A stretch of DNA of 64,000 nucleotides, taken from Actinoplanes sp. NBRC 103695. Lineage in GTDB: Bacteria > Actinomycetota > Actinomycetes > Mycobacteriales > Micromonosporaceae. The DNA is taken from positions 137,204 to 201,203 of the forward strand of contig NZ_BSTL01000007.1 in NCBI RefSeq assembly GCF_030269485.1. Reading direction: 5' to 3'. Below are positions 26,530 to 36,566 of this stretch, piece by piece. The translations under genes were made by a program, and so were the position numbers. Under the pieces are notes generated by a model. That model did not search any database and was not told the DNA's origin. It saw only the letters and a list, made by a program, of their open reading frames with translations. Every line of letters starts with the position of its first letter. Within the stretch, counting starts at the first letter, position 1.

Positions 26530-27809
26530 GCTCAGCCTTTGCCGCGGTGGACGTGATCCGGGCCAAGCGCGACGGCCGGGTGCTCAGCGACGAGCAGATC
26601 GACTGGGTGGTGGACGCGTACACCCGGGGGATCGTGGCCGATGAGCAGATGGCCGCGCTGGCCATGGCGATCCTGTTGCGCGGGATGACGCCGGCCGAGA
26701 TCTCCCGGTGGACCGCCGCGATGATCGCCAGCGGCGAGCGGATGGACCTGGGCGGCGTCGGCCGGCCGACCGCCGACAAGCATTCCACCGGCGGCGTCGG
26801 CGACAAGATCACGCTGCCGCTCACGCCGCTGGTGGCCGCCTGCGGCGCGGCGGTGCCGCAGCTCTCCGGGCGCGGCCTCGGCCACACCGGCGGCACGCTC
26901 GACAAGCTGGAGTCGATCCCGGGCTGGCGGGCGTCGCTGACCGGCGCCGAGTTCCGCGCCCAGCTGAGCGAGGTCGGCGCGGTGATCTGCGCGGCCGGCG
27001 CCGACCTGGCTCCGGCCGACCGCAAGCTGTACGCGCTGCGCGACGTCACCGGCACGGTCGAGTCGATCCCGCTGATCGCCAGCTCGATCATGAGCAAGAA
27101 GATCGCCGAGGGCACCGGCGCGCTCGTCCTGGACGTGAAGGTGGGCAGCGGCGCCTTCATGAAGGACGCCGCCACCGCGACCGAACTGGCCCGGACCATG
27201 GTGGACCTGGGCAAGGCCGCCGGGGTGCGGACGGTCGCGCTGCTCACCGACATGAGCACGCCGCTCGGCCTGGCGGTCGGCAACGCGGTCGAGGTGGCCG
27301 AGTCGGTCGAGGTGCTGGCCGGTGGGGGGCCGGCCGACGTGGTCGAGCTGACCCTGGCGCTGGCCCGGGAGATGCTCGACGCGGCCGGGCTGACCGATGC
27401 CGACCCGGCGAAGGTGCTGGCCTCGGGCGCCGCGATGGACTCCTGGCGGGCGATGATCCGGGCGCAGGGCGGCGACCCGGACGCGACTCTGCCGTCGGCA
27501 CGCGAGACGGAGATCGTCCGGGCGGTCGCGGACGGGGTGGTCCGGTCGGTGGATGCGTACGGGGTCGGCGTGGCCGCCTGGCGGCTGGGCGCCGGCCGGG
27601 CGCGCAAGGAGGACCCGGTCAGTTTCGGGGCCGGCGTCGTGCTCCATGTGAAGCCGGGCGCCACCGTGCGGGCCGGGGATCCGCTGTGCGAGCTGCGCAC
27701 CGACGAGACGGACCGGTTCGCCGGCGCCCGGGATCTGGTGACCGAGGCCGTCGTGGTGGACGATGGCGAGTTCGTACCCGCACCGCTTCTGCTTGATCGG
27801 ATCGTCTGA
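26526..27809 (+). CDS. deoA: thymidine phosphorylase
   Basis: This enzyme splits thymidine or deoxyuridine with phosphate to the base and deoxyribose 1-phosphate. The 427-residue protein has the class II nucleoside phosphorylase signature: KHSTGGVGDK for phosphate (about 83-92), SGRGLGHTGGTLDKLESIPG, and an Arg-Ser-Lys active-site region with SIMSKKIAEG. The C-terminal PYNP domain reads VLHVKPGATVRAGDPL. The start is ATG 26526, overlapping the micro-ORF. It could also use uridine, as in pyrimidine-nucleoside phosphorylases. Confidence 0.93.
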   Translation: MSSAFAAVDVIRAKRDGRVLSDEQIDWVVDAYTRGIVADEQMAALAMAILLRGMTPAEISRWTAAMIASGERMDLGGVGRPTADKHSTGGVGDKITLPLTPLVAACGAAVPQLSGRGLGHTGGTLDKLESIPGWRASLTGAEFRAQLSEVGAVICAAGADLAPADRKLYALRDVTGTVESIPLIASSIMSKKIAEGTGALVLDVKVGSGAFMKDAATATELARTMVDLGKAAGVRTVALLTDMSTPLGLAVGNAVEVAESVEVLAGGGPADVVELTLALAREMLDAAGLTDADPAKVLASGAAMDSWRAMIRAQGGDPDATLPSARETEIVRAVADGVVRSVDAYGVGVAAWRLGAGRARKEDPVSFGAGVVLHVKPGATVRAGDPLCELRTDETDRFAGARDLVTEAVVVDDGEFVPAPLLLDRIV

Positions 27810-27815
27810 CCGCCG

Positions 27816-28496
27816 ATGAACAAGGACGTTCCTGACCCCCGCGCGGTACGCAAGGCCAGCCTGGACGAGCTGGACCGGCTCGGCCTGGCCCTGCCGCCGG
27901 CCCACTTCCCGCTGGTCTGGGAACCGGGCGACGGCGTCGAGCTGCGCGCCACCGCGGAGATCGAGGCCCGCGCCGCGGTCCTGCACGTGGTGGTGGCCCG
28001 CTGTTTCGGGATGCCCACCGAGGCGGCCATGCACTGGCTGCTCGGCTCGCACCTGGTCGAGCTGGTCACCCCGCCGGAGTGGCAGTTCGTGATCGGCGCG
28101 AAGGGCGACCACCGGTCGTTCGTGCTGCACCACGACGCGGTCTTCGCGCTGGCCTGGCTGCTCGGCCTGGCCCAGCACCTGGACCCGACCGCGCCGCCGG
28201 AGGACCGGCTGATGCAGCAGATGCCCGACCTGCCCGCCGGGGAGAGCTTCGACCGGTGGCGGTCCCGCTCGCTGATGTCGCCGCGCGACCCGATCGAGGC
28301 GGCCGTCCTGCTTGACCTGCACTACTGCCTGGACTGGGCGTTCCAGGACGCCGAACAGAACGGCCGGCCGCTGCCGGGGGACATCAACGGCAACGCGATC
28401 GGGCAGCGGCGGTGGGCGCTGGAGTGGGCGGTGGTGTTCACCGGCCCGTTCCACGAGCAGCCGCCGGACTGGGAAGAGGTCGACCTGAGCGTCTGA
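27816..28496 (+). CDS. DUF4272 domain protein
   Basis: This 226-residue cytoplasmic protein matches the DUF4272 pattern: an N-terminal R/E-rich helix, AVFALAWLLGLAQHLD, then a C-terminal DLHYCLDWAFQDAEQNG and QRRWALEWAV block. The function is unknown. It is 6 bases after deoA in the salvage operon. Its last 59 bases overlap, on the opposite strand, the end of the methyltransferase gene. Confidence 0.75.
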   Translation: MNKDVPDPRAVRKASLDELDRLGLALPPAHFPLVWEPGDGVELRATAEIEARAAVLHVVVARCFGMPTEAAMHWLLGSHLVELVTPPEWQFVIGAKGDHRSFVLHHDAVFALAWLLGLAQHLDPTAPPEDRLMQQMPDLPAGESFDRWRSRSLMSPRDPIEAAVLLDLHYCLDWAFQDAEQNGRPLPGDINGNAIGQRRWALEWAVVFTGPFHEQPPDWEEVDLSV

Positions 28497-29286
28497 AGAC
28501 GGTCACGTCGACGGCCGCGGTGACCGGCCCGCCCGCTGAGTCGATCGATGTGTGGGCCGACACGTGCCGGGCGCTCGGCGTCATGTCGATCAGGGTCCGC
28601 ACCTCGTCGCCGGTCAGGGTGAGCCGGCGGCGGAGCGTCGTGGTGCTCTCCGGCACGAACGAGGACAGCGTCTCGGCCAGCCGTTCCCGCTTGTCCGGGT
28701 CGACGCGCAGGAGGCCGTGCGCGTCGATCAGCTCGTGCAGGTGATCCGCGGCCGGCGTGACCACCACCAGGGCGCCGCCGGGCCGCAGGACGCGGTGGAA
28801 CTCGGGCGCGTTGCGCGGGGCGAAGACGTTCAGGATCAGATCCGCCGACCCGGTCGCGATCGGCAGCGGCTGCCACAGGTCGGCGAGCACGGCGGCGACC
28901 CGGGGGTGGGCGCGGGCCGCGCGGCGCAGGGCGGGCTTGGAGACGTCGACGGCCAGGCCGGTCGCGGCGTCGTTCCGATCGAGCAGCGCGGTCAGGTACC
29001 AGCCGGTGCCGGCGCCGGCGTCCACGATCAGGGTGTCCGACCCTGATGCGGGCAGGGCGTCGCGGATGAAGTCGTAGTGGCCGGCGGCCAGGAAGGCGTC
29101 ACGTGCCGCGACCATCGGGGCGGAGTCGCCCTCGTGCGGCATCCGGCCGCGCGTCAGGTTGGCGTACCCCTGCCTGGCTATGTCGAAAGCGTGCCCCCGC
29201 GCGCAGCGCAACGTGAGCTCCGGACCTCGATCGAGGGTGTCCTGGCACACAGGGCACCGTAGGTACGGCAGTGCGCCATCGATCAT
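28438..29286 (-). CDS. RlmA-type 23S rRNA (guanine-N1) methyltransferase
   Basis: This 282-residue SAM-dependent methyltransferase begins with an RlmA-type zinc finger (LRCPVC, then LRCARGHAFD) followed by a Rossmann domain with motif I VDAGAGTGWY (about 88-97) and the NVFAPRN motif typical of the RlmA group. These enzymes methylate G745 or G748 in the 23S rRNA exit tunnel; in Gram-positive bacteria RlmA-II/TlrB members act on G748 and can affect macrolide sensitivity. The exact position is inferred. It overlaps the convergent DUF4272 gene by 59 bp. Confidence 0.85.
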   Translation of the reverse strand: MIDGALPYLRCPVCQDTLDRGPELTLRCARGHAFDIARQGYANLTRGRMPHEGDSAPMVAARDAFLAAGHYDFIRDALPASGSDTLIVDAGAGTGWYLTALLDRNDAATGLAVDVSKPALRRAARAHPRVAAVLADLWQPLPIATGSADLILNVFAPRNAPEFHRVLRPGGALVVVTPAADHLHELIDAHGLLRVDPDKRERLAETLSSFVPESTTTLRRRLTLTGDEVRTLIDMTPSARHVSAHTSIDSAGGPVTAAVDVTVFRRSGRPLPSPAAARGTGR

Positions 29287-29312
29287 GCGCTCATCACCAC
29301 TAAAGTCATCGG

Positions 29313-30392
29313 ATGGCCGCCATCTCGCTTGCCGACATCGTCAAGGCCCCCAAGGCGCTGCTTCACGACCACCTGGACGGGGGTCTGCGCCCCGCGACCA
29401 TCGTCGAGCTCGCCGCGAGCGCCGGGCACACGCTGCCGGAGACCGACCCGGGCAGGCTGGGCGAGTGGTTCGCCGCCGCCGCCGACTCCGGGTCGCTGGA
29501 ACGCTACCTGGAGACCTTCGCGCACACCGTCGGGGTGATGCAGTCCGAGGAGGCGCTGCACCGGGTCGCCAAGGAGTGCGCGCTCGACCTGGCAGCGGAC
29601 GGTGTGGTCTACGCGGAGGTGCGCTTCGCCCCGGAGCTCCACCTGGAGCGTGACCTGAATCTCGACCAGGTGGTCGAGGCGGTCCTCGCCGGTTTCCGGG
29701 ACGGCTCGGCGGAGGCCGCCGCCGAGGGCCGGCAGATCCGGGTCGGCGCGCTGCTCACCGCGATGCGGCACGCCGCGCGGTCGCAGGAGATCGCCGAGCT
29801 GGCGGTGCGCTTCCGGGACGGCGGCGTGGTCGGCTTCGACATCGCCGGCGCCGAGGCCGGTTACCCGCCCACCCGGCACCTGGACGCGTTCGAGTACCTG
29901 CAGCGGGAGAACTTCCACTTCACCATCCACGCCGGCGAGGCCTTCGGCCTGCCGTCGATCTGGCAGGCCCTGCAGTGGTGCGGCGCGGACCGGCTCGGTC
30001 ACGGTGTGCGGATCGTCGACGACATCACGGGTACGAGCAACGACCCGGTTCTGGGCCGGTTGGCGGCGTACGTCCGGGACAAGCGCATCCCGCTGGAGTT
30101 GTGCCCGTCGTCGAACGTGCAGACCGGCGCCGCGCCGTCGATCGCTGAGCACCCGATCGGGCTGCTGCGCGACCTCAGCTTCCGGGTCACGGTGAACACC
30201 GACAACCGGCTGATGAGCGGCACCTCGCTGTCCCGGGAGATGGCGTTGCTGGTGGAGGCGTTCGGCTGGGGCTGGAGCGATCTGCAGTGGCTGACGGTGA
30301 ACGCGATGAAGTCGTCGTTCATCCCGTTCGACGAGCGGCTGGCGATCATCACGGACGTCATCAAGCCCGCGTACGCCAAATTGCTGGGGTAA
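29313..30392 (+). CDS. add: adenosine deaminase
   Basis: This enzyme converts adenosine and deoxyadenosine to inosine forms. The 359-residue TIM-barrel metal enzyme shows [10 protein letters not shown] (zinc ligands, about 18-27), the proton donor in [16 protein letters not shown] and the late NTDNRLMSG (zinc Asp). The start is ATG 29313, 26 bases from the divergent methyltransferase start. It completes the local nucleoside salvage set but probably has its own promoter, since the opposing gene separates it from DUF4272. Confidence 0.95.
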   Translation: MAAISLADIVKAPKALLHDHLDGGLRPATIVELAASAGHTLPETDPGRLGEWFAAAADSGSLERYLETFAHTVGVMQSEEALHRVAKECALDLAADGVVYAEVRFAPELHLERDLNLDQVVEAVLAGFRDGSAEAAAEGRQIRVGALLTAMRHAARSQEIAELAVRFRDGGVVGFDIAGAEAGYPPTRHLDAFEYLQRENFHFTIHAGEAFGLPSIWQALQWCGADRLGHGVRIVDDITGTSNDPVLGRLAAYVRDKRIPLELCPSSNVQTGAAPSIAEHPIGLLRDLSFRVTVNTDNRLMSGTSLSREMALLVEAFGWGWSDLQWLTVNAMKSSFIPFDERLAIITDVIKPAYAKLLG

Positions 30393-30841
30393 AAATCGGT
30401 TATTCCGCCCATGAGCGACACGGTGCTACTTTCGGTTCACGAAACTGGCCGAACCGGTCACTCAGTTCAACCGTTCGGACACATTGGTCTCTACAAAAGC
30501 TGCAAAATGCGGCATCTCACCTTGCCGTATCGGGGCTTCCGAGCAATGGTCTGTCCTGCCACGATCCGAGCGGATCGAGACCGGCAGGTGCACGTAAGCC
30601 CCCGCGATGCATCAGCCGTCCGGAGTGACCGTAAGAGACGTACGCGTATACGAGCAGTGACGACGGACCGGCGATGTCCAACCACTTGGACGCAACATCG
30701 CATCACACACCCGGTCCGGGTCCGGCTGCTCTTTCTCTTTGACACTCGTCGTGATGGAATCTCGGGGGCCCGACCCCCGTGTCGGCCGTGTGTGGGGTCC
30801 GGACGAAGCCGACGACGGGCCCGAATCAGGAGGACGGTGAC
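30393..30841 (+). promoter_or_regulatory. 449-bp structured leader/promoter region of the conservon
   Basis: No convincing gene lies here. Three possible RNA structures are visible: a bulged hairpin with arms CCGAACCGGT and ACCGTTCGG (30449-30478), a nested hairpin with CCTGCC-A-CGATCC-GAGC loop-GGATCG-AGACC-GGCAGG (30555-30588), and CGGGGG/CCCCCG (30763-30779). TTGACA at 30739-30744 is a consensus -35 hexamer, but I see no good -10. The first hairpin may terminate add transcription. Confidence 0.4.
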
Positions 30842-33800
30842 GTGAGCAAGCGCCCCAAGCCGGCGAACGGCGTCATGTCGCGTCTTCGGCGGCCGGCCGG
30901 ACGGCTACGGGACCTGCCCATCTGGTCGAAACTCGGCCTGATCATGCTGGTTCCCACGCTCGCGACGATCATCGTCGGCGTGAGCGGTCTGGTCGACCAC
31001 ATCGAAGAAGCGAGCAACGCCGAGCAGGCGCGCACCCTGGCCGTGCTGTCACAGGCCGCCGGTGGACTGGTCGACCAGCTGCAGGACGAGCGGGCCTACG
31101 CGACCGCCATCGCCCGGACCGACGCGCGTGTGAAGACCGACCCGGTCCGGAACAAGGCGCTGCAGCAGTACCAAGCAGTGCACCCCAAGGTCGACGCCGC
31201 CAAGGTGCCGTACGCGCAGCAGCAGTCCGCGCTGGACCTGGAGGGTCAGGCCAACATCGTCGGCCTGCTCAGCAGGCTCGACAACAACCTCAGCGAGCTG
31301 CCGGTCGTGCGGACGCAGGTCGCCAACGGCGACCGCGACGTGGCCGACGTCGACGAGAACTACGGCAAGATCATCGACGACCTCCTGAACGTGCGGGACG
31401 CCTCCGCCCAGCTGGCCGCGAACACCGAGCTCGGCGACCACATGCGTGCGGCCGCCGCGGTGGCCCGCATCAAGGACTTCGTCGCGCAGAGCCGCGATGT
31501 CGGCATCAAGATCACGGACGAGAAAGATCTGACGATCTCGCTGCGTCGCGAGCTCGACCTGACCCAGACCGGTCAGCAGATCGCGCTGAACAGCCTCACC
31601 CAGACCAGCACGCCCGAGGAACTCGCGCTCTACAACCGCACCGTGGCGGGCAAGGACCTGTTCCAGGCGACCAACCTCATCGTCCCCCTGGTCAACCTGC
31701 AGGGCGGGAACACGAAGAACATCCCGTTCACCCTGGACCAGTGGGAAACGGCGATGCGGGGCTACAACGGCCTCTTCCGCCAGGTCGAGACCCGGTTCGA
31801 CGCGGACATCGTGAGCCTCGCGACCGACCTGCGCGACGACGTGCAGCGCCAGGTGTTCATCGAGACCAGCGCGCTGCTCGGCATGCTGCTGCTGGCCATC
31901 CTGTTCGCGTGGCTGGTCGCCCGGTCGATGGCCCGCTCGCTGCGCGAACTGCGCCAGGGCGCGCTCTCGGTGGCCCAGTACGGCCTGCCGCACGCGGTCA
32001 ACCGGCTCCGAGATCCCTCACTGTCCAGCTCGCTGACCCCGGCGCAGGTGGCCGACATGGTCGCCGAGCCACTGCCGGTCCGCAGCCGGGACGAGTTCGG
32101 GCAGGTGACCGAGGCGTTCAACGCGGTCCACCTCGAGGCCGTGCGTACCGCCGCCGAGCAGGCCGCCCTGCGGTCCTCCGTCGCGACCATGTTCGTCAAC
32201 CTCGCCCGCCGTTCGCAGATCCTGGTCGACCGGCTCATCGGTCACCTGGACAGGCTGGAGCGCGGCGAGGAGGACCCGGACCGTCTGGCCGAGCTCTTCC
32301 AGCTCGACCACCTGGCCACCCGGATGCGTCGTAACGACGAGAACCTCCTGGTCCTCGCCGGTGCCGACTCGACCCGCGTGCAGCGCGAGCCGGCCGCCCT
32401 GATCGACGTGCTCCGCGCCGCGCAGTCCGAGGTCGAGCACTACACCCGCATCGAGTTCGGCATGGTCGACCGGGACATCGAGGTGGCCGCCCACGCGGTC
32501 AACGACATGGTCCACCTGGTCGCCGAGCTGTTCGACAACGCGACCGCGTTCTCCCCGCCCAACTCGACCGTGCTGGTGGAGGCCCGCCGCCTCGGCGACG
32601 GCGCCATCCTCTCGGTCGAGGACCGCGGCATCGGCATCAGCCACGAGCAGCTGCGCGACCTGAACGAGCGGCTCGCCAACCCGCCGCTGGTGGACGTCGC
32701 CGTCTCCCGGATGATGGGCCTCGTGGTGGTCGCCCGGCTGGCCAACCGGCACGGCGTCAAGGTGGAGCTCCGCCCGGCCGGCGCCGAGCGTGGCACCGTC
32801 GCCGAGGTGGGCCTGCCGATCAGCGTCCTGATCTCGTCCTCCGCCGCGAACCGGCTCCCGTCCGGTGGCAACCAGCCGCAGCCGGCGTTCGGCGGCGACC
32901 CGGCCACCACCCAGGTGCGGCCGCAGTTCGCCGAGCCGCTGGCGCTGGAGAGCGGCCGGGGCGGTGGCGGCTACCCCGGTGGCCGTCCCTTCGACCCGAA
33001 CCCGCCGATGCCCAACGGCGGCATGCTCGGCACCGGCAACCGGTCCGTACCGGCCTGGTCCGACCTGACCGGCGCGCCGACCAGCGGCCCCAGCAACGGT
33101 GGCGGCCCCGGCGGCGGTGCGAACGGCACCAACGGGAGCAACGGCTTCCACGGTCCGCGCAGCAACGAGCCGATCCCGCCCATCCCGGCCGGCCCCAGCG
33201 GATTCGACGGATCCAACGGATACGACGCCCCCAACGGGTTCGACGGACCCAACGGGTTCGCCGGTCCGGACGGCCTGCCGCAGCGTCGCAACGGCGAGAG
33301 CTTCCGGCCGGACGCCGCCGACACGATGAACGGCTTCGGCCCGACCATCCCGCGTCAGCTGCCCTCCAACCCCGAGGGCCAGGGCTTCTCCGGTCCGCCG
33401 ATGCCTCCCGTGTCGGCCCCGCCGGTGTCCTCGGCGCCGCCGTACGACCGCGGCCCGGCGACCCCCGACCAGAACGCGTACCCGCCCGCGCAGCCGCAGG
33501 GCTTCGCCAACGGCGCCGGTGCGCCGCCGGCCTGGCCCCCGGTCGCCCAGGACCGGGACAACCCTCCGCCCGTGCCGGAGAGCCTGGCCGCCGCGCTGGA
33601 CATGACGGCCGAGCTGCCGCGCTACCGTCCGGACCGCAACGGCTCAGGCAACCCGGCCGTGGCCGGCCCGGCCAACCCGCAGTCCGACGCCGAGCGCACC
33701 GTCGCGGCCCATGAGGTCGCCGCCGCGCAGGCGGCGCAGGCGCAGGCCACCGCGGCCGCGCAGATCGCCGCGGCGCAGGCACGGCAGCGGGCCGGCGACG

Positions 33801-34336
33801 GTCAGAGCCAGTACGCCGACGAGACCATGGAGCTGCCGATCTTCCGGGAGCTCGAGTCGGCGTGGTTCACGACGGCCAAGCAGCCGGCGGCCGACGACGC
33901 GATCACCTCGCAGCGGATCCCGACCGGGGAACCGACCCGGACGGTCCCGCAGCAGCCACCCCCGCCCGAGCCACGCGACCTCGACCCGGCTCCGGTCGGC
34001 GCGGTTGCCGGCAACGGCGCGGCCACGGCGAACAGCCCGTGGCAGACCGCGGCCGACGAGGGCTGGCACGCAGCCCGGGCCGCGGCCGAGAGCCCCGTCG
34101 AGGCCACCACCGGCGCGGGTCTGCCGAAGCGTAAGCCGATGGCACAGTTGGTCCCTGGCGGCGTCGATCGGGCGGAGACTTCCACCCAACGTCGCACTCC
34201 CGAGGCGGTTCGTGGTCTGCTGTCCGCGTACCACCGGGGTGTGCAACGCGGCCGCGGCAAGGAACAATCGACCAACCCGGAGGTAACTTCGGGCGGGCAG
34301 CAGTCTTTCCAGGCTGGCAAGGAGCATGAGGCATGA
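30842..34336 (+). CDS. NIT-domain sensor histidine kinase-like protein of the conservon (CvnA type)
   Basis: This 1164-residue membrane protein has a first membrane segment (about 30-52), an extracellular nitrate/nitrite-sensing-like helical domain, a second membrane segment (about 338-360), a HAMP-like linker and an ATPase domain with N box [16 protein letters not shown] (about 558) and G1 box VEDRGIGIS (about 593). From about 670 to 1000 it is Pro/Gly/Asn-rich. The tail (1005-1160) has [32 protein letters not shown] and [11 protein letters not shown] chose GTG 30842, with AGGAGG upstream. It heads the four-gene conservon; no classical receiver protein is encoded nearby. The same tail occurs in the protein at 42899-45079. 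Confidence 0.9.
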   Translation: MSKRPKPANGVMSRLRRPAGRLRDLPIWSKLGLIMLVPTLATIIVGVSGLVDHIEEASNAEQARTLAVLSQAAGGLVDQLQDERAYATAIARTDARVKTDPVRNKALQQYQAVHPKVDAAKVPYAQQQSALDLEGQANIVGLLSRLDNNLSELPVVRTQVANGDRDVADVDENYGKIIDDLLNVRDASAQLAANTELGDHMRAAAAVARIKDFVAQSRDVGIKITDEKDLTISLRRELDLTQTGQQIALNSLTQTSTPEELALYNRTVAGKDLFQATNLIVPLVNLQGGNTKNIPFTLDQWETAMRGYNGLFRQVETRFDADIVSLATDLRDDVQRQVFIETSALLGMLLLAILFAWLVARSMARSLRELRQGALSVAQYGLPHAVNRLRDPSLSSSLTPAQVADMVAEPLPVRSRDEFGQVTEAFNAVHLEAVRTAAEQAALRSSVATMFVNLARRSQILVDRLIGHLDRLERGEEDPDRLAELFQLDHLATRMRRNDENLLVLAGADSTRVQREPAALIDVLRAAQSEVEHYTRIEFGMVDRDIEVAAHAVNDMVHLVAELFDNATAFSPPNSTVLVEARRLGDGAILSVEDRGIGISHEQLRDLNERLANPPLVDVAVSRMMGLVVVARLANRHGVKVELRPAGAERGTVAEVGLPISVLISSSAANRLPSGGNQPQPAFGGDPATTQVRPQFAEPLALESGRGGGGYPGGRPFDPNPPMPNGGMLGTGNRSVPAWSDLTGAPTSGPSNGGGPGGGANGTNGSNGFHGPRSNEPIPPIPAGPSGFDGSNGYDAPNGFDGPNGFAGPDGLPQRRNGESFRPDAADTMNGFGPTIPRQLPSNPEGQGFSGPPMPPVSAPPVSSAPPYDRGPATPDQNAYPPAQPQGFANGAGAPPAWPPVAQDRDNPPPVPESLAAALDMTAELPRYRPDRNGSGNPAVAGPANPQSDAERTVAAHEVAAAQAAQAQATAAAQIAAAQARQRAGDGQSQYADETMELPIFRELESAWFTTAKQPAADDAITSQRIPTGEPTRTVPQQPPPPEPRDLDPAPVGAVAGNGAATANSPWQTAADEGWHAARAAAESPVEATTGAGLPKRKPMAQLVPGGVDRAETSTQRRTPEAVRGLLSAYHRGVQRGRGKEQSTNPEVTSGGQQSFQAGKEHEA

Positions 34337-34737
34337 CATCTACGCAGGATCTTGGTTGGCTTCTTGCCAACTTCGCCGATCGCGTTCCAGGGGTCGCGCA
34401 CGCGATCGCGGTCTCAGCCGACGGTCTGCTCCTGGCGGCCTCGCGGGACCTCCCGCGGGACCGGGCGGACCAGCTGGCGGCGATCGCCTCCGGCCTGGTC
34501 AGCCTCACGCAGGGCGCGGCCCGGTGCTTCGAAGGAGGCGCCGTGCTGCAGACAGTCGTCGAGATGGACAACGGGTTCCTTTTCCTGATGTCGATCTCCG
34601 ACGGTTCGTCGTTCGCGGTGCTCGCCGCACGCAGTTGTGACGTCGGACAGGTGGGCTACGAGATGGCCCTGCTGGTCGACCGAGTGGGAGAGGCCCTCAC
34701 ACCGGCGCCGCGGTCCGCGGCCGGAGTGCTCGGCTGA
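34333..34737 (+). CDS. Roadblock/LC7-domain protein of the conservon (CvnB type)
   Basis: This 134-residue cytoplasmic protein is a single Roadblock/LC7 domain ([20 protein letters not shown], then [20 protein letters not shown]). Such proteins act as regulators of the paired small GTPase in conservons. Its ATG overlaps the kinase stop by four bases. A 92-bp gap without an obvious promoter separates it from the DUF742 gene. Confidence 0.93.
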   Translation: MTSTQDLGWLLANFADRVPGVAHAIAVSADGLLLAASRDLPRDRADQLAAIASGLVSLTQGAARCFEGGAVLQTVVEMDNGFLFLMSISDGSSFAVLAARSCDVGQVGYEMALLVDRVGEALTPAPRSAAGVLG

Positions 34738-34829
34738 ACGGGGCGATCTGCCGGAACTATCGGCGGTTGTCCAAAATATGAAAATCAAGAGACACTTTGT
34801 CTGGGCTGAGCATGGGTTGGAGGTGAGCG

Positions 34830-35216
34830 GTGACGATGCCAGAACGCGATGAACCAACAGGCGCACTGGTGAGGCCGTACGCCGTGACCCGAGGCCGTAC
34901 CCGGCCCAAGTTGGACATAGCGCTCGAAGCGCTCGTGGAAACAACCGTCCGAGGCCGTTCGGCGGGGGTTGGTCGTTCTGGTGGCGGCAGCGAGCATCAA
35001 TACATCGCAGCGATGTGTGACGGCGGCAGAGTTCAGTCGCTGGCCGAGATCGCCGCACGCATGCAACTGCCGCTCGGCGTGGCTCGGGTGATCGTCGCGG
35101 ACATGGCTACTGATGGCCTGGTCGCGGTGTACGAGCCGACGTCCTTGGACGACGAGACCGATGCGGTGGGCACGGAACTGCTGGAGAGGGTGCTGAGTGG
35201 ACTTCGCAGGCTCTGA
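34830..35216 (+). CDS. DUF742 protein of the conservon (CvnC type)
   Basis: This 128-residue protein belongs to DUF742: PYAVTRGRTRP at the N-terminus and a winged-helix-like part (VQSLAEIAARMQLPLGVARV). It probably bridges Roadblock and GTPase proteins. I chose GTG 34830 because GGAGG sits 6 bases before it; ATG 34836 is 12 bases away. It overlaps the GTPase gene by 20 bp. Confidence 0.92.
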   Translation: MTMPERDEPTGALVRPYAVTRGRTRPKLDIALEALVETTVRGRSAGVGRSGGGSEHQYIAAMCDGGRVQSLAEIAARMQLPLGVARVIVADMATDGLVAVYEPTSLDDETDAVGTELLERVLSGLRRL

Positions 35217-35805
35217 CACGTCGCGTCGCCCGAGTGCTGGGCGCGTCACATCGGCGAAGATTGTCATCGCCGGTGGGTTCGGCGTCGGTAAGACGACGCT
35301 GGTGGGGTCCGTCTCCGAGATCACCCCACTGACCACCGAGGCGATCATGACCTCCGCCGGCGTGGGTGTCGACGACAACCGGCAGGTGCCGGGTAAGACG
35401 ACGACCACGGTGGCGATGGACTTCGGCCGGATCAGCATCGATCGGGACCTGATCCTGTATCTGTTCGGCACGCCCGGACAGACACGGTTCTGGTTCATGT
35501 GGGATGAACTGGTCCGGGGTGCGATCGGGGCGGTCGTGATGGTGGACACCCGCCGCTTGGCGGACTGTTTCGCCGCGATCGACTTCTTCGAACACCGACG
35601 ACTGCCGTACCTCGTGGCAATAAACTGCTTCGACGGTATGCAGTACCACAACGCTCAGGATGTCCGCGACGCGCTGGCCATCTCGAGCGAAATCCCGGTG
35701 GTCAGCTGCGACGCGCGTAACCGCGAGTCGACCAAGAACGTGCTGATCTCCCTGGTCGAGTACGTGCTGACCATGCGCCGTTCGCGCGCGGTCGCCCCGG
35801 CCTGA
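35197..35805 (+). CDS. Ras-like GTPase of the conservon (CvnD type)
   Basis: This 202-residue small GTPase has P-loop GGFGVGKTT (about 27-35), TTTVAMDFGRI as switch region, FGTPGQTRFWFMWDEL (DxxG replaced by GTPGQ) and a base-recognition region VAINCFDG in place of NKxD. It is expected to cycle between GTP and GDP under control of the Roadblock protein and the sensor. The start is GTG 35197. It is the last conservon gene, with a hairpin about 25 bases downstream. Confidence 0.92.
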   Translation: MDFAGSDTSRRPSAGRVTSAKIVIAGGFGVGKTTLVGSVSEITPLTTEAIMTSAGVGVDDNRQVPGKTTTTVAMDFGRISIDRDLILYLFGTPGQTRFWFMWDELVRGAIGAVVMVDTRRLADCFAAIDFFEHRRLPYLVAINCFDGMQYHNAQDVRDALAISSEIPVVSCDARNRESTKNVLISLVEYVLTMRRSRAVAPA

Positions 35806-35829
35806 CCTGACCTCGGAACGCCCTGCCCG

Positions 35830-35847
35830 GCCCCGGCCGCGCGGGGC
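35830..35847 (+). terminator. hairpin terminator after the conservon
   Basis: GCCCCG (35830-35835) pairs with CGGGGC (35842-35847) over a GCCGCG loop, followed by ATTTCGT. The stem is short, so it is probably a moderate terminator. Confidence 0.5.
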
Positions 35848-35875
35848 ATTTCGTGTTGCTCCAGTTGGGCTCACG

Positions 35876-36010
35876 AGGTGCTCGGTGCCCGGCCGTGGGG
35901 TGCTTGGTCGTGGGTGCCCGGCCCTGGGGGTGCTCGGTCGTGGGCGCCGGGTCTTGGTGCCCGGTCTTTGGGTGCTCGATCGTGGGCGTTGGCCTTTCGG
36001 CGGCGCTCCG
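35876..36010. repeat. degenerate G/T-rich tandem repeats
   Basis: About four imperfect ~29-bp units are visible, each combining GGTGCTCGGTCGTGGG with a GCCCGG-type segment. No reading frame across them looks like a gene. This begins the gene-poor accessory region after the conservon. Confidence 0.6.
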
Positions 36011-36260
36011 TCTCTGGGTTTCGTCTCTGGCGCCCCTTCTCTGGGCGCTCAAGATCAAACTCGGGATCGAGAGCAGACTTTCCCGGGTCCGTCGTGGTTC
36101 GGACCGCCGCTCCCGCCGGGGACCGGTCGCTGCGCTCCCTGCCGGATGCGTAAGTGGCGCCGCGCCCGGCTGCCCGCGCTGCCCCCGCCCTGCGCCGTTG
36201 CGACGCCGGCGGGCACTCGGGCGGTGACGCCGCCGAGTGACCGGGCAGGGGGCCGGGTAG

Positions 36261-36566
36261 CCGCCGCCAGCCGGGAGTGAGGGCGAACGGGCACGCCGCT
36301 ACTACCGGCGCAAACTCGCCGCAAGCAAGACCCCCATGGAAGCCATGCGAGCCCTGAAACGCCGGCTCTCCGACATCGTCTACCGGCGGATGGACGCCAA
36401 AGCCGTCAGGACGGGCCTGGGAGGACAAGCGGGGGCGACTCTGCAATCCAGCGCGGCCGACTTGATCCCCCTGGTCGACACTTCGGAGAAGTCACCTCCC
36501 GGACCAGCCGAGGACCACCCTTGGAACACCTCTTCCCACCGGCTCTTGACACAGAGGGGTGCCAGA
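36261..36566 (+). pseudogene. IS110-family transposase remnant (C-terminal end only)
   Basis: In frame after a TAG at 36258, the translation reads RARRYYRRKLAASKTPMEAM, RALKRRLSDIVYRRMDAKAV, GATLQSSAADLIPL, TSEKSPPGPAEDHPWN and LLTQRGAR. This closely follows the C-terminus of actinobacterial IS110 transposases. The DEDD domain and most of the serine-containing domain are missing, so it is a dead fragment. The frame runs on to 36884 through unrelated sequence. I could not define insertion sequence ends. Confidence 0.75.

Noticed and set aside
30411-30845. 144-codon frame upstream of the conservon kinase
   Set aside because: Runs through hairpins and into the kinase ribosome site; R/H-rich sequence without any match.
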